From Desulfovibrionaceae bacterium UBA3823 (GTDB taxonomy: Bacteria; Desulfobacterota; Desulfovibrionia; Desulfovibrionales; Desulfovibrionaceae), in assembly GCA_002369295.1 (NCBI GenBank), contig DFDR01000233.1, positions 1 through 35,399 on the forward strand: 35,399 nt of DNA, in the 5' to 3' direction. Positions 1 through 7,155 of this stretch are shown here, one piece after another. Numbering within the stretch: the first letter of the stretch is position 1; the number at the start of each line of letters is the position of its first letter. The translations under genes were made by a program, and so were the position numbers. The notes beneath the pieces were generated by a model. It was not told where the DNA came from. It did no database searches and was given only the letters and a program-made list of their open reading frames with translations.

Positions 1-323
1 CCGAGGGAGCCGGCCTTCGCCTGGATGCACAGGAAGGTGACGGGGCTTTGGGGCGAGGCCGCAAAGCAGCGCCGGCAGGCAGGATCGACGCGCAGGCAGT
101 CGCCCTTCGCCAGCGGATATTCCCCGCCGTCCAGATAGGCCCGGCCTTCGCCTTCGAGGACAAGGTAGATCTCCTCGTTGGCCTGGTGGCTGTGCACGAA
201 GGGGACGCTTGCGCCGGCGGGCAGGGTGTTGACTGAAACCTCGGCGCCGGTGAGGCCGAGCAGAGCGTGGAGTTCGGTGCGGGGGGCGGTCAGGTCGATG
301 CGTTCTTTTTTGAAGCTGCTCAT
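1..323 (-). CDS. Cupin-domain protein, 3' end cut by the window
   Basis: Translating the minus strand from the ATG at 323 gives a small single-domain cupin: after about 40 residues comes the metal-binding cupin motif HSHQANEEIYLVLEG (H-x-H, then E, then a G six residues later), followed by a beta-rich segment with a GDC turn typical of the second cupin motif. A good Shine-Dalgarno (TGAGGAG) lies just upstream of the ATG. Small cupins of this kind bind a divalent metal and act as isomerases, dioxygenases or sugar/ligand sensors; nothing here picks a substrate. About 107 residues are visible and the stop codon lies beyond base 1. It reads in the same direction as the gene starting at 1709 but is separated from it by about 350 bases, so it probably has its own promoter. 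Confidence 0.85.
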   Translation of the reverse strand, partial: MSSFKKERIDLTAPRTELHALLGLTGAEVSVNTLPAGASVPFVHSHQANEEIYLVLEGEGRAYLDGGEYPLAKGDCLRVDPACRRCFAASPQSPVTFLCIQAKAGSL

Positions 324-674
324 GGATGTGCTCCTCAAGAGAGGCTGGTGTCGAACCAGCTGTGCCAGGCAGGGGACCCGGGGGGCCCCTGCGAGCGGCA
401 GGTGCAGGCGCCTGGCCAGCTCGCTCCTGCGTGCGCAGGACTTCGATCGCGGCGCTGCGGCTTGGGATAATGCCTGAAAGCCCAAGCCGCCTGGGCTCCC
501 GGAGGACGAGGGCCTCGCCTGCGCCTGCAGGAGGCCGGCAGGGGGGAAGATGGCTCTGGTTCGCATGGGAGCAATGCCGTTCGGCATCGAACAATTGCCG
601 CGCCCCCGAAGGAAGCAGGGCCGCGGCCCCGGCGCCGGGGGCGGAATGCGCGTCCCCAGCAGGCGAAGCGAAGG
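324..674. other. Non-coding spacer with inverted repeats, upstream of the cupin gene
   Basis: This 351-base interval lies between two minus-strand genes. Short ORFs on both strands here look like GC-rich shadows and match no family I know. It holds several self-complementary stretches: a perfect 10-bp stem at 457-490, a GC hairpin near 370-393 (arms GCAGGGG/CCCCTGC), a short palindrome ATGCCGTTCGGCAT at 574-587, and a GC-rich stem near 601-643. None is followed by a T-run in either direction, so they do not look like classical terminators. I see no clear sigma70 promoter. The cupin transcript probably starts here and may carry a structured leader; that is inference. Confidence 0.5.
457..490. 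repeat. Perfect 10-bp inverted repeat (hairpin)
   Basis: Arms GCGGCTTGGG (457-466) and CCCAAGCCGC (481-490) are exactly complementary around a 14-base, AT-richer loop. The element lies 134 bases upstream of the cupin start codon, in the same untranslated spacer. No T-tract follows on either strand. It could be a leader-RNA structure, an operator for a dimeric regulator, or the 3' stabilising stem of a transcript; the sequence alone does not decide. Confidence 0.5.
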
Positions 675-1709
675 CTAGAAGTTGCACTCGCAGAGGGTGG
701 GGTTGTGCAGGTCTTCAAACTTGATGGCGCCCCTGGCTATCTCGCGCCTGAGCTCGGCAAGCCTGGCCTCGAAGTTGGCGGGAAGGCTCCGCTTGGCCTT
801 GAAGGCCTTCGAGACGGCGATGTCCACACCCTGGTTGGCGAGGTCGTAGACCAGAATCTTGGCGCCCTGGAACTGGTCCCTGGCATAGGCGCCAACCACT
901 TCCTCCACGGCCCTGTCGAAGCGCTTGACCACGGAGAAGGGCACCCGTGCGGGCGCCTGGCCGGACTGGTCGCGGTCAAGGCCGATGAGCAGGGCAGGGG
1001 AGGAGCCGGCCGCGTTGTAGGCTCCGCGCGAGCCGTAGCCGGCTGCCACGAGAATGGCCCCGCAGTTTCGTCCAGCCAGCTCGCGCACGGCCTCGCCGGT
1101 CTCGAGGGCCTTGTTGAAGCCGGTCATGCGGGTGGCGACGCGCGTGCCGGGCCTCGTGACCTGGGCGCCGTCGACGAAGCCCTTGAGCATGTTCTTCATG
1201 ACGGGCGTGGGTTCAGAGCCTATCCAGCCGAGGCTTGCGCCCGGCTGGACGAGCATGGCCGCCAGCGCTCCTGCCAGGAAGGCGCCCTGGTTGTCCTCGA
1301 AGGTGACGGACATGATGTTGCGGGCGCGCACGCCCGTGTCGAGGCAGCCGAACATGACCTTGGGGTAGCGGGCTGCGTTGTTGCGCAGGATTTCGTGCAG
1401 CCGGCCCTCGGCCACGATCACGAGGCCGAAGCGCTGGCAGGCGTCCCGGAAGACGGCTGTCTGGTCCTGGCTGTCGGGGTCGGCAACGACGACTTCGCCC
1501 TGGAGGCCGAAGTTCCGGCAGGCCCTGGCAAAGCCTTCGCGCAGCATGTCCGCCATGCCGCCGTCGGGATCGGCGCTTTCGAGAAGCAGGGCGCAGGCGG
1601 GCTTGGCCGCGCCTTCGGCCAGCGCGGGGCCGGCGGGAAGGCAGAGGGCCGCGAAAAGCAGGAGCAGGGCGCCGGCGAGCCGGGCGCGCAGGGGCGTGAA
1701 TGCGGACAT
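675..1709 (-). CDS. BMP/PnrA-family periplasmic substrate-binding protein
   Basis: This is a 344-residue exported protein. The start is placed at the ATG at 1709 because AAGGAGG lies at proper spacing upstream; an in-frame ATG at 1760 has no such support. Residues 1-31 form a signal peptide ending AGPALA. The mature part has the fold pattern of the BMP family: the segment FEDNQGAFLAGALAAML followed by GWIGSEPTPVMKNMLKGF is characteristic, as is the ligand-site stretch around GLDRDQSG. Family members bind nucleosides or related ligands for an ABC importer. No permease or ATPase partner is visible next to it. A lipobox is absent (the Cys at residue 23 follows Leu), so it is probably soluble in the periplasm. 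The C-terminus carries a Cys pair (LCECNF). It diverges from the large gene at 1861. Confidence 0.85.
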   Translation of the reverse strand: MSAFTPLRARLAGALLLLFAALCLPAGPALAEGAAKPACALLLESADPDGGMADMLREGFARACRNFGLQGEVVVADPDSQDQTAVFRDACQRFGLVIVAEGRLHEILRNNAARYPKVMFGCLDTGVRARNIMSVTFEDNQGAFLAGALAAMLVQPGASLGWIGSEPTPVMKNMLKGFVDGAQVTRPGTRVATRMTGFNKALETGEAVRELAGRNCGAILVAAGYGSRGAYNAAGSSPALLIGLDRDQSGQAPARVPFSVVKRFDRAVEEVVGAYARDQFQGAKILVYDLANQGVDIAVSKAFKAKRSLPANFEARLAELRREIARGAIKFEDLHNPTLCECNF

Positions 1710-1748
1710 GGCAGGCCTCCTTGGGGCTTGGCTAGGCTGGAAACATCG

Positions 1749-1777
1749 AGAATAGTCCAAAGGACCAGCCCTGTGAA
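1749..1777 (-). promoter_or_regulatory. Sigma70-like promoter for the BMP-family gene
   Basis: On the minus strand TTCACA (1777-1772, five of six -35 bases) and TATTCT (1754-1749, four of six -10 bases) are separated by exactly 17 bases. The predicted start lies about 35 bases upstream of the ATG at 1709 and its Shine-Dalgarno. The promoter is back-to-back with the plus-strand one at 1794-1822. Confidence 0.55.
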
Positions 1778-1793
1778 GAAGCGGGCTGCGCCC

Positions 1794-1822
1794 TTGAAGA
1801 AAGGGCGGGGAACAGCTATTCT
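1794..1822 (+). promoter_or_regulatory. Sigma70-like promoter for the large membrane-protein gene
   Basis: TTGAAG (1794-1799) and TATTCT (1817-1822) are 17 bases apart, and transcription would begin near 1829, about 30 bases before the ATG at 1861. Both hexamers match four of six consensus positions. Together with the minus-strand promoter it makes a compact divergent control region. Confidence 0.5.
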
Positions 1823-1860
1823 GGGCTTTGCGACTTCATTGTCTTTCCGGAGCAAGGACC

Positions 1861-4800
1861 ATGGCTTCCTCCTCAAGCATATACTTTGACAAGAGCGACG
1901 AGGTCATCCTCCGCCTGGTCAACCGCATCCTCGACTCGCGCTCCATTTCCAGCGAGCCCGTGCTGGATCCGCACCTGCACCCCCACGGCATCAAGGAGCT
2001 GGTGGACACGCCCGTGGCCCGCATGGCCTATGCGGTGGCCAACCTGCTCCGCAATCTCGAGTCTGGCGGCGTTCAGGCCAGGGACCGCCTCCTGGGCCTC
2101 CAGGTGCTCTACGACGAGGTGCTGAGCAGCGCCCACACGACCCTGCGGCGCAATACGGCCCGCGTGCTCATGCAGATCATGAAGAGCATCGTGCGCGCCC
2201 ACGGCATGGAGCAGCGCCAGCTCAAGCTGGCCCACGACTTCAGGGCGGCTGCCCAGGGCACGCCGCGCATCGTGCGGCGCATGCTCAAGCGCTACCACCT
2301 GCCGGAGATGGACGAGTCCTGGAACCAGATTGCCTTCGACGACCATGTCTACGACATGAACACCAAGGGCCGCAAAAGCCCCACCCACCTCATCATGGAC
2401 GCCTGGATCAAGGGCATCAAGACCCTCACCGTCGTCTACGACAACTGCGTGTCCATCGATGCGGCGCGGGAGATACTCTCGGCCGCCGCCATCGTCGGCA
2501 TCAGCGTCCGCATCGGCCTCGAGTTCCGCGTGCCCTTCCGGGGGCGCTTCATCGACGTGCTCTGGGCGCCGCGCGGCTTCTCCTCCAACGAGGACTTCCT
2601 CGAATTTCTCGCCTCGGACAAGATGCAGGCCTTCTCGGACAAGGGCCGGGAGGTGGTGAGCTGGGAACGCGACCAGGTGCTCCAGTTCCTCGCCGTCTGG
2701 AACGACAGCCTGCGCCCCCGCTATGCGGCCAAGTACGGCATCGCGATTCCGCCCCTGGGGGCCGACGACTTCCTCAACTTTCTCGGGCGCGGCCACGCCA
2801 GCCTGCCGAGGCTTGCCGAGTGCATCTTCCGGCTCGTCCGCGCCCCCATCGAGGCCCGGATCCAGGCCCTGTCCCAGCTGCCGGCCAGCGAGCAGACCGA
2901 GGAGCTGCTCAAGATGAAGGCCAGCCTCGAGGGCATACGCTCCGACACCATCCAGGACGAGTGGCTCAACCCCGACCTGCACGGGGAGCTCCCCCATCTC
3001 TCCCTCCCCAGGGATCTGGAAAAGCTGCCTGAACTCAGGCGTCTTGCGCCCTACGAGCTCATGAAGGAACTCGCCAAGGTCAACGCCGGCTACCGCATGG
3101 TGCTCTGCACCACGGGTCTCTCGGTGCAGGACGTCATGGAGCTGCTCTGGGACTGCAAGGGCATGATCACCCACCTCGAGATCTTCAGCATGCGCGGCTG
3201 GATGGACGGCCTCATGCCGGACATCCACGAGATAGGCGAGCTGCAGGTCGCCCTCAACTCCGGGCAGGGCCCCCGCCTCAAGCAGATGGTGCGGCAGATG
3301 ATCCGCGACATGCAGGAGAGCGGCAACGAGGAGCGCAGCGCCAAGTTCGAGGAGATACTGCACGCCATCCCCACGCTCTGGCAGCACTACCGCCACAGCC
3401 CCCTCAAGTCGCGCATCGGCACCGGCTCCTCCAGCCGGACCCGCAGCTTCGGCATGGGCCTCGTGGTCACGGACACCCTGCCCGCCAGGGGCGTGAAGAT
3501 GCTGGAGAAGCGCCACCCCTCGCCCGTCATTCCGGTCTGGGCGCCGGTCGAGGAGCACGTCATCTCGCGCGACTTCGAGGGGGCCGACGACAAGAGCTCC
3601 TGGCTGAAGAGCCTCAGCTGGCTTCCTGGCCTCTCCCGCTTCGGCCGGGAGCGCCGCAAGGAGTGGGTCTCGCCGCGCGACAACATGAGCGTGAGCGAGC
3701 ATGGCAACATCGCCAACCTCGGCGGCCTCGCCTCCACCAGCGGCGCGCCCATCGAGGACATGGAGGAGGGCGGCAAGGCCCCGGGCATCCACTACCTCAA
3801 CAGCGGCCTTTCCAACTTTCTCAAGCTCGTCATCGGCTTCGTGCCCGCCTTCTTCTCCTTCGTCTACACCCAGGACTGGTGGGTGCTCCAGTGGCTCGGC
3901 GCCGTCATCTGGTTCGGCATTACGGGCGTGCGCAACGTGGTGCAGATGGTGCTGGCAGCCAAGGGCGTGTCCCGGAACACCCTCCTGCACTGGCGCGACC
4001 AGGTCAGCGTCAGCCGGCTGTGCGACTCGCTCATGTACACCGGCATCAGCGTCTTCCTGCTCGAGGTCATTGTCCGCGTCTGGGTGCTGGACGGCTTCTT
4101 CGGCATGAACGTCGTCACCAATCCGGTGCTCGTCTTCACGGTCTACAACTGCGTCAACGGCCTCTACATCTTCTGGCACAACATCTACCGGGGCTTCCCG
4201 CGCTCGGCGGCCTACGGCAACATCTTCCGCGCCGTCCCGGCTATCCCCATTGCCGCCGTGTACCACGCGGGCCTCACCCAGCTGCTCTTCGCCTGCGGCG
4301 TGCCGGACCCGAGCGTCTACCTCATCCCGAGCACGGCCGTGGTCTCCAAGGTCGCCTCGGACACGGTGGCGGCCGTCATCGAGGGCTTTGCCGACAGCCA
4401 CATGAACATGCACATGCGCGCCATCGACTACCGGAAGAAGCTCCAGAGCATCTTCGACTGCTACACCCGCCTCGAGCTGCTCTTCCCCCAGGAGGACGCC
4501 CTCATCAAGCTGGCGCGTCCCGGGGGACTCGAGGGCAGGGGGGGGGCCGAAGCCAAGAAGCTCGAGCGCGCCATCATCGTCAACGCGCTGGATCTCATGT
4601 ACTTCTGGTACTGCCAGCCCCGGGCCCAGGACGCCTTCAAGCGCATGGTCGCAGGCCTCACCAACGCCGACCGCACCGTGTTTGCGCTCTCCCAGCTCGT
4701 GCTCATGCGCGAGCGCGAGGTCAGCCAGCTCATGGTCGACGGCCTGGTGGGCCGCAGCTTCGCCCGTCCGCTGGCCTTCTTTCTCGACAGGCGCAAGGCC

Positions 4801-4884
4801 TACGTCAAGGACGTGGTCCATCTCTGCCAGCCAGGTCGCTCCCGCGCCATGAGCACGCACAAGGCCGTCTTCGGCTCCGGCTAG
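1861..4884 (+). CDS. Large uncharacterised membrane protein with possible degenerate PHP-like N-terminal region
   Basis: This is a 1007-residue protein. I chose the ATG at 1861 (AAGGA just upstream) over the upstream in-frame start at 1828, which would fall at the predicted transcription start. Residues 1-640 look soluble and cytoplasmic. A cluster of His residues (DPHLHPHG, 36-43) and a segment at 185-240, with TVVYDN followed by an AAREILSAAA helix and VGISVRIGLEF, resemble the layout of PHP-type metallohydrolases (HxH, TDHN, then a strand ending in E). However, TDH is YDN here and the spacing is far longer than normal, so any such domain is degenerate. Residues 525-640 are linker-like. About five membrane segments follow (roughly 650-671, 673-692, 719-742, 750-773 and 788-812), then a conserved-looking cytoplasmic tail of about 190 residues with the stretch AVIEGFADSHMNMHMRAIDY. 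I do not recognise the family with certainty. A run of nine G bases lies in the tail region. The unrecognised gene at 4960 follows after 75 bases. Confidence 0.8.
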   Translation: MASSSSIYFDKSDEVILRLVNRILDSRSISSEPVLDPHLHPHGIKELVDTPVARMAYAVANLLRNLESGGVQARDRLLGLQVLYDEVLSSAHTTLRRNTARVLMQIMKSIVRAHGMEQRQLKLAHDFRAAAQGTPRIVRRMLKRYHLPEMDESWNQIAFDDHVYDMNTKGRKSPTHLIMDAWIKGIKTLTVVYDNCVSIDAAREILSAAAIVGISVRIGLEFRVPFRGRFIDVLWAPRGFSSNEDFLEFLASDKMQAFSDKGREVVSWERDQVLQFLAVWNDSLRPRYAAKYGIAIPPLGADDFLNFLGRGHASLPRLAECIFRLVRAPIEARIQALSQLPASEQTEELLKMKASLEGIRSDTIQDEWLNPDLHGELPHLSLPRDLEKLPELRRLAPYELMKELAKVNAGYRMVLCTTGLSVQDVMELLWDCKGMITHLEIFSMRGWMDGLMPDIHEIGELQVALNSGQGPRLKQMVRQMIRDMQESGNEERSAKFEEILHAIPTLWQHYRHSPLKSRIGTGSSSRTRSFGMGLVVTDTLPARGVKMLEKRHPSPVIPVWAPVEEHVISRDFEGADDKSSWLKSLSWLPGLSRFGRERRKEWVSPRDNMSVSEHGNIANLGGLASTSGAPIEDMEEGGKAPGIHYLNSGLSNFLKLVIGFVPAFFSFVYTQDWWVLQWLGAVIWFGITGVRNVVQMVLAAKGVSRNTLLHWRDQVSVSRLCDSLMYTGISVFLLEVIVRVWVLDGFFGMNVVTNPVLVFTVYNCVNGLYIFWHNIYRGFPRSAAYGNIFRAVPAIPIAAVYHAGLTQLLFACGVPDPSVYLIPSTAVVSKVASDTVAAVIEGFADSHMNMHMRAIDYRKKLQSIFDCYTRLELLFPQEDALIKLARPGGLEGRGGAEAKKLERAIIVNALDLMYFWYCQPRAQDAFKRMVAGLTNADRTVFALSQLVLMREREVSQLMVDGLVGRSFARPLAFFLDRRKAYVKDVVHLCQPGRSRAMSTHKAVFGSG
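4538..4546 (+). repeat. Homopolymeric G9 tract inside the large membrane-protein gene
   Basis: Nine consecutive G bases fall at about codons 893-895 of the 1007-codon gene, encoding Arg-Gly-Gly. The reading frame is open with nine G. A gain or loss of one G would change the frame and remove the last 110 or so residues. Tracts of this kind are known slippage sites in phase-variable genes of other bacteria; here it could equally be a by-product of GC-rich codon use or a sequencing trouble spot. Confidence 0.9.
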
Positions 4885-4959
4885 TCCAGGCCTTCCCAGT
4901 CCCCTCCTTCCGGGCCCCGCCCCCGCGCGGCCCCGCCCCCTTCTCCACGAGGAGCAACC

Positions 4960-5844
4960 ATGACAGCATCCCCCCTTCTTCTCTGGATGCCCAGCCTCTA
5001 CAGCACGGCGCCCAGGCCGTCCTGCGCCGAGCGCCTCTGCCCCGGCGTCAGGCGCCTGTGGCCCGGCCTTCCCGCGAACATGGCGGCCGGCGGCTCCCTG
5101 GAGAGCGCCTGCGTGCCGGCGGATCTCCCCTACGGCCCCAGGGAGTGCAGAGCCTTCATGAACGACGTCGAAGTCTTCGTCCGGAACGCGGAAAAGGGCC
5201 AGGCCGGGAGCGGCGTGCTGGCTGCCCTGCTGCAGGACAGCGAGGCCGAGAAGCGGCTGCGCCGCGAGACCGACGAGGTGCGCCGGCTCCTGCCCGGGGC
5301 GGACAAGGACAGGGAGCCGGACGATTCCGGCGGAGCCGATCGCCTGCGCGCCCAGCAGCTGCTCCTCTGGATCTGGCGGCAGCAGAGCGATGTCAACGAG
5401 ATTCAGGACATTGTGGAGCAGGTGAACGGCCTCGAGAACTCGCTCGCCGACGGCTGCGGCGTCGAAGACGGGGGCGCAGCCCTGCAGCTGGCGGACAGCG
5501 GCTACTCCCCGCCGCTCGATGATCTGGTCGACGGCTTCCTGCCCGAATGGCGCCTCTGCGTGGCCGCCGCGGCCGCGCTCTGCCCCGGCGCCGTCTTCTT
5601 CCTCGAGGGCGGGGCCGCGCAGGAGGCCCAGGAGCGCTTCGCCTTCAGCCCCGATCCGGAGCTGGCCAGGGCCGCAGGCATGCCGGAGGGCATGACGGCG
5701 CTGTCCTTCGAAGGCGGGGCCGGCGAGATTCTCGAAGGCGTCCCTGCCGGGCTCCAGCCGCAGGGCCCCCTGCGCCTTGCCGTGCCCGTGATCCCGCCTG
5801 AACGTGAGGCCAGCCCGCAAGAGGCCGGGGGAGGCTGCAATTGA
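4960..5844 (+). CDS. Uncharacterised acidic soluble protein, partner of the large membrane protein by position
   Basis: The 294-residue protein starts at an ATG with GAGGAG upstream. I do not recognise a family. It has no signal peptide and no membrane segment. Residues 65-125 are rich in Glu, Arg and Lys and probably helical; a central stretch (QQLLLWIWRQQSDVNEIQD, then VEQVNGLENSL) looks like a helical, possibly coiled-coil, interaction region. The C-terminal half is acidic with many Gly and Ala residues and ends in a Pro/Glu-rich tail. It starts 75 bases after the large membrane protein and its stop overlaps the start of the HAD gene, so the three are probably co-transcribed. A role together with the membrane protein is a guess from position only. 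Confidence 0.75.
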   Translation: MTASPLLLWMPSLYSTAPRPSCAERLCPGVRRLWPGLPANMAAGGSLESACVPADLPYGPRECRAFMNDVEVFVRNAEKGQAGSGVLAALLQDSEAEKRLRRETDEVRRLLPGADKDREPDDSGGADRLRAQQLLLWIWRQQSDVNEIQDIVEQVNGLENSLADGCGVEDGGAALQLADSGYSPPLDDLVDGFLPEWRLCVAAAAALCPGAVFFLEGGAAQEAQERFAFSPDPELARAAGMPEGMTALSFEGGAGEILEGVPAGLQPQGPLRLAVPVIPPEREASPQEAGGGCN

Positions 5845-6527
5845 GCCCTGCCGGAACGCGCATGGGACGCATCAGGGGCGTTGCCTTCGACTGCGACGGC
5901 GTCATGATCAGCTCCGTCGAGGCCAACCGCGAGTTCTACAACCGCATCCTGGCCCACTACGGCCTGCCTCCCATGACGCCCGAGCAGGAGGACTACGCCT
6001 TCATGGCCACCTCCAGGCAGGCGCTGGTTCGCATTCTGCCCGAACGCCTGCACGGCGACATTCCCCGCATGGGGCGCGAGATAGTCGACTACCGGACCGA
6101 AATCATGCCCTACGTCAAGCTCTATCCCGGCTTTCTCGACTTTGCGGCCCACCTTGACCGGCACGGGATCCGCATGGCGGTGCTCACCAACAGGACGCGG
6201 GGCGGGATGCAGGCTGTTCTGGACTTTTTCTCCCTGCCTTCGTATTTTAATCCGGTAGTGACCGCCTCAAGCGGCTTTTCCAAGCCCGACCCCGGCGGCG
6301 CCCTGCTCATTCTCTCGCAATGGGGACTTTCGCCTGAGGAGGTCGTCTACGTCGGGGACAGCGAGGTGGACCGCCTGACTGCGGAGCGGGCAGGCGTCCC
6401 GTTTGCGGCCCTGCATTCCCCGGGCCGCGGCGGCCCCTGCGGCGACGTGGTGGCGGAAAGCTACGCCGAGCTGCTGGAGCGGCTCGCGCCCCTCATGAAC
6501 ATTCCCTCAGCACTGGAAAAGGCGTAA
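5841..6527 (+). CDS. HAD-family phosphatase (phosphoglycolate phosphatase-like)
   Basis: All four HAD motifs are present in order: FDCDG (nucleophile Asp17 and acid/base Asp19), the LTNR threonine of motif II, the Lys of FSKPDP, and the GDSEVD motif. A helical cap of the small-molecule phosphatase type lies between motifs I and II. The enzyme probably dephosphorylates a small cytoplasmic metabolite; the substrate cannot be read from sequence. The preferred start is the TTG at 5841, which overlaps the previous stop as TTGA and has GGGGGAGG about seven bases upstream; the ATG at 5862 lacks a clear ribosome site and would shorten the protein by seven residues. With the TTG start it has 228 residues. 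The next gene begins five bases after its stop. Confidence 0.88.
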   Translation: MSPAGTRMGRIRGVAFDCDGVMISSVEANREFYNRILAHYGLPPMTPEQEDYAFMATSRQALVRILPERLHGDIPRMGREIVDYRTEIMPYVKLYPGFLDFAAHLDRHGIRMAVLTNRTRGGMQAVLDFFSLPSYFNPVVTASSGFSKPDPGGALLILSQWGLSPEEVVYVGDSEVDRLTAERAGVPFAALHSPGRGGPCGDVVAESYAELLERLAPLMNIPSALEKA

Positions 6528-6532
6528 CGCCA

Positions 6533-6832
6533 ATGTTTGTCGTTGCCAACATCGTCGATGCGGTCGCCCAGGTGGCCCACATGCTCATCGCAGCCTACGT
6601 CTTCGTGGTGCTTGCGGCCTGCGTGGTCTCCTGGCTGCACCTGGATCCCTGGTCGCAGCCGGTGCGCATCCTGCGCTCGCTCACGGAGCCCGTCTTCGGG
6701 CGCATCCGCCAGCGCCTGCCCTTCCTCTGCCAGGGCGGCATGGACTTCACCCCCGTGGCGGCCGTCGTCCTTCTGGAACTTATCGACCTGATACTCGTCA
6801 GGTCGCTAGCTCAGCTGGCCCGTGCCATGTAG
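6533..6832 (+). CDS. YggT-family integral membrane protein
   Basis: The 99-residue protein has two hydrophobic segments (about residues 8-32 and 75-95) flanking a short loop whose pattern, VVSWLHLDPWSQPVRILRSLTEPVFGRIRQ broken up as SWLHLDP then LTEPVFGRIR, is the hallmark of the YggT family. Members sit in the inner membrane and have been linked to osmotic tolerance and cell-division or envelope functions without a settled mechanism. It starts five bases after the HAD stop, so the two are co-transcribed. The family match is clear; the role is not. Confidence 0.9.
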   Translation: MFVVANIVDAVAQVAHMLIAAYVFVVLAACVVSWLHLDPWSQPVRILRSLTEPVFGRIRQRLPFLCQGGMDFTPVAAVVLLELIDLILVRSLAQLARAM

Positions 6833-6910
6833 CCCGGCCGGCCATACGTCCCTTCAGGCCGCGCGGCGGCAAAGCGCCGGCGGTAAACATTCAGACATGG
6901 AGTAGTAGAC

Positions 6911-7135
6911 ATGGATCAGCGGGATCTCGATTTCATTGCCAAGAACGCGGAGTCTGATCCTGACCTCAAGGCAGCTTGGGAAGATCACATCCTCTTGAAG
7001 AAGCAGGTGGAGAAGCTTGAGTCCAAGCCTTTCCGCTCTCCCTCCGAAGAGGTTCAGCTCAAGCAGCTCAAAAAGCAGAAACTCGAAGCCAAGACCCGCC
7101 TTGCCGACATGATCGACGCCAAGAGGGCTCAGTAA
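6911..7135 (+). CDS. DUF465 (YdcH-like) small helical protein
   Basis: This is a 74-residue, highly charged protein, almost all helix. It opens MDQRDLDFIAKNAESDPDLK, and the middle carries the HILLKKQVEKLE and LKQLKKQKLEAKTRL stretches typical of DUF465 proteins. Heptad-like spacing suggests a short coiled coil. The function of the family is unknown. The start has GGAG upstream. Only 20 bases separate its stop from the ilvB start, so it likely heads or shares the ilv transcript. The 78-base gap before it holds a GC-rich hairpin (around GCCGCGCGGC and CGCCGGCG) and may contain a promoter, though no hexamer pair stands out. Confidence 0.9.
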   Translation: MDQRDLDFIAKNAESDPDLKAAWEDHILLKKQVEKLESKPFRSPSEEVQLKQLKKQKLEAKTRLADMIDAKRAQ

Positions 7136-7155
7136 TATTAGACACGGAGTTGCAA

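Noticed and set aside
1873..5820. 1315-codon open frame on the minus strand
   Set aside because: It lies antisense to two well-supported plus-strand genes. Its translation is rich in Ala, Gly, His, Glu and Val with no recognisable motif, as expected of a GC-rich shadow frame.
7150..7155. TTG start two codons before the ilvB ATG
   Set aside because: The TTG directly abuts the GGAG ribosome site, leaving no room for initiation; the ATG at 7156 is correctly spaced.
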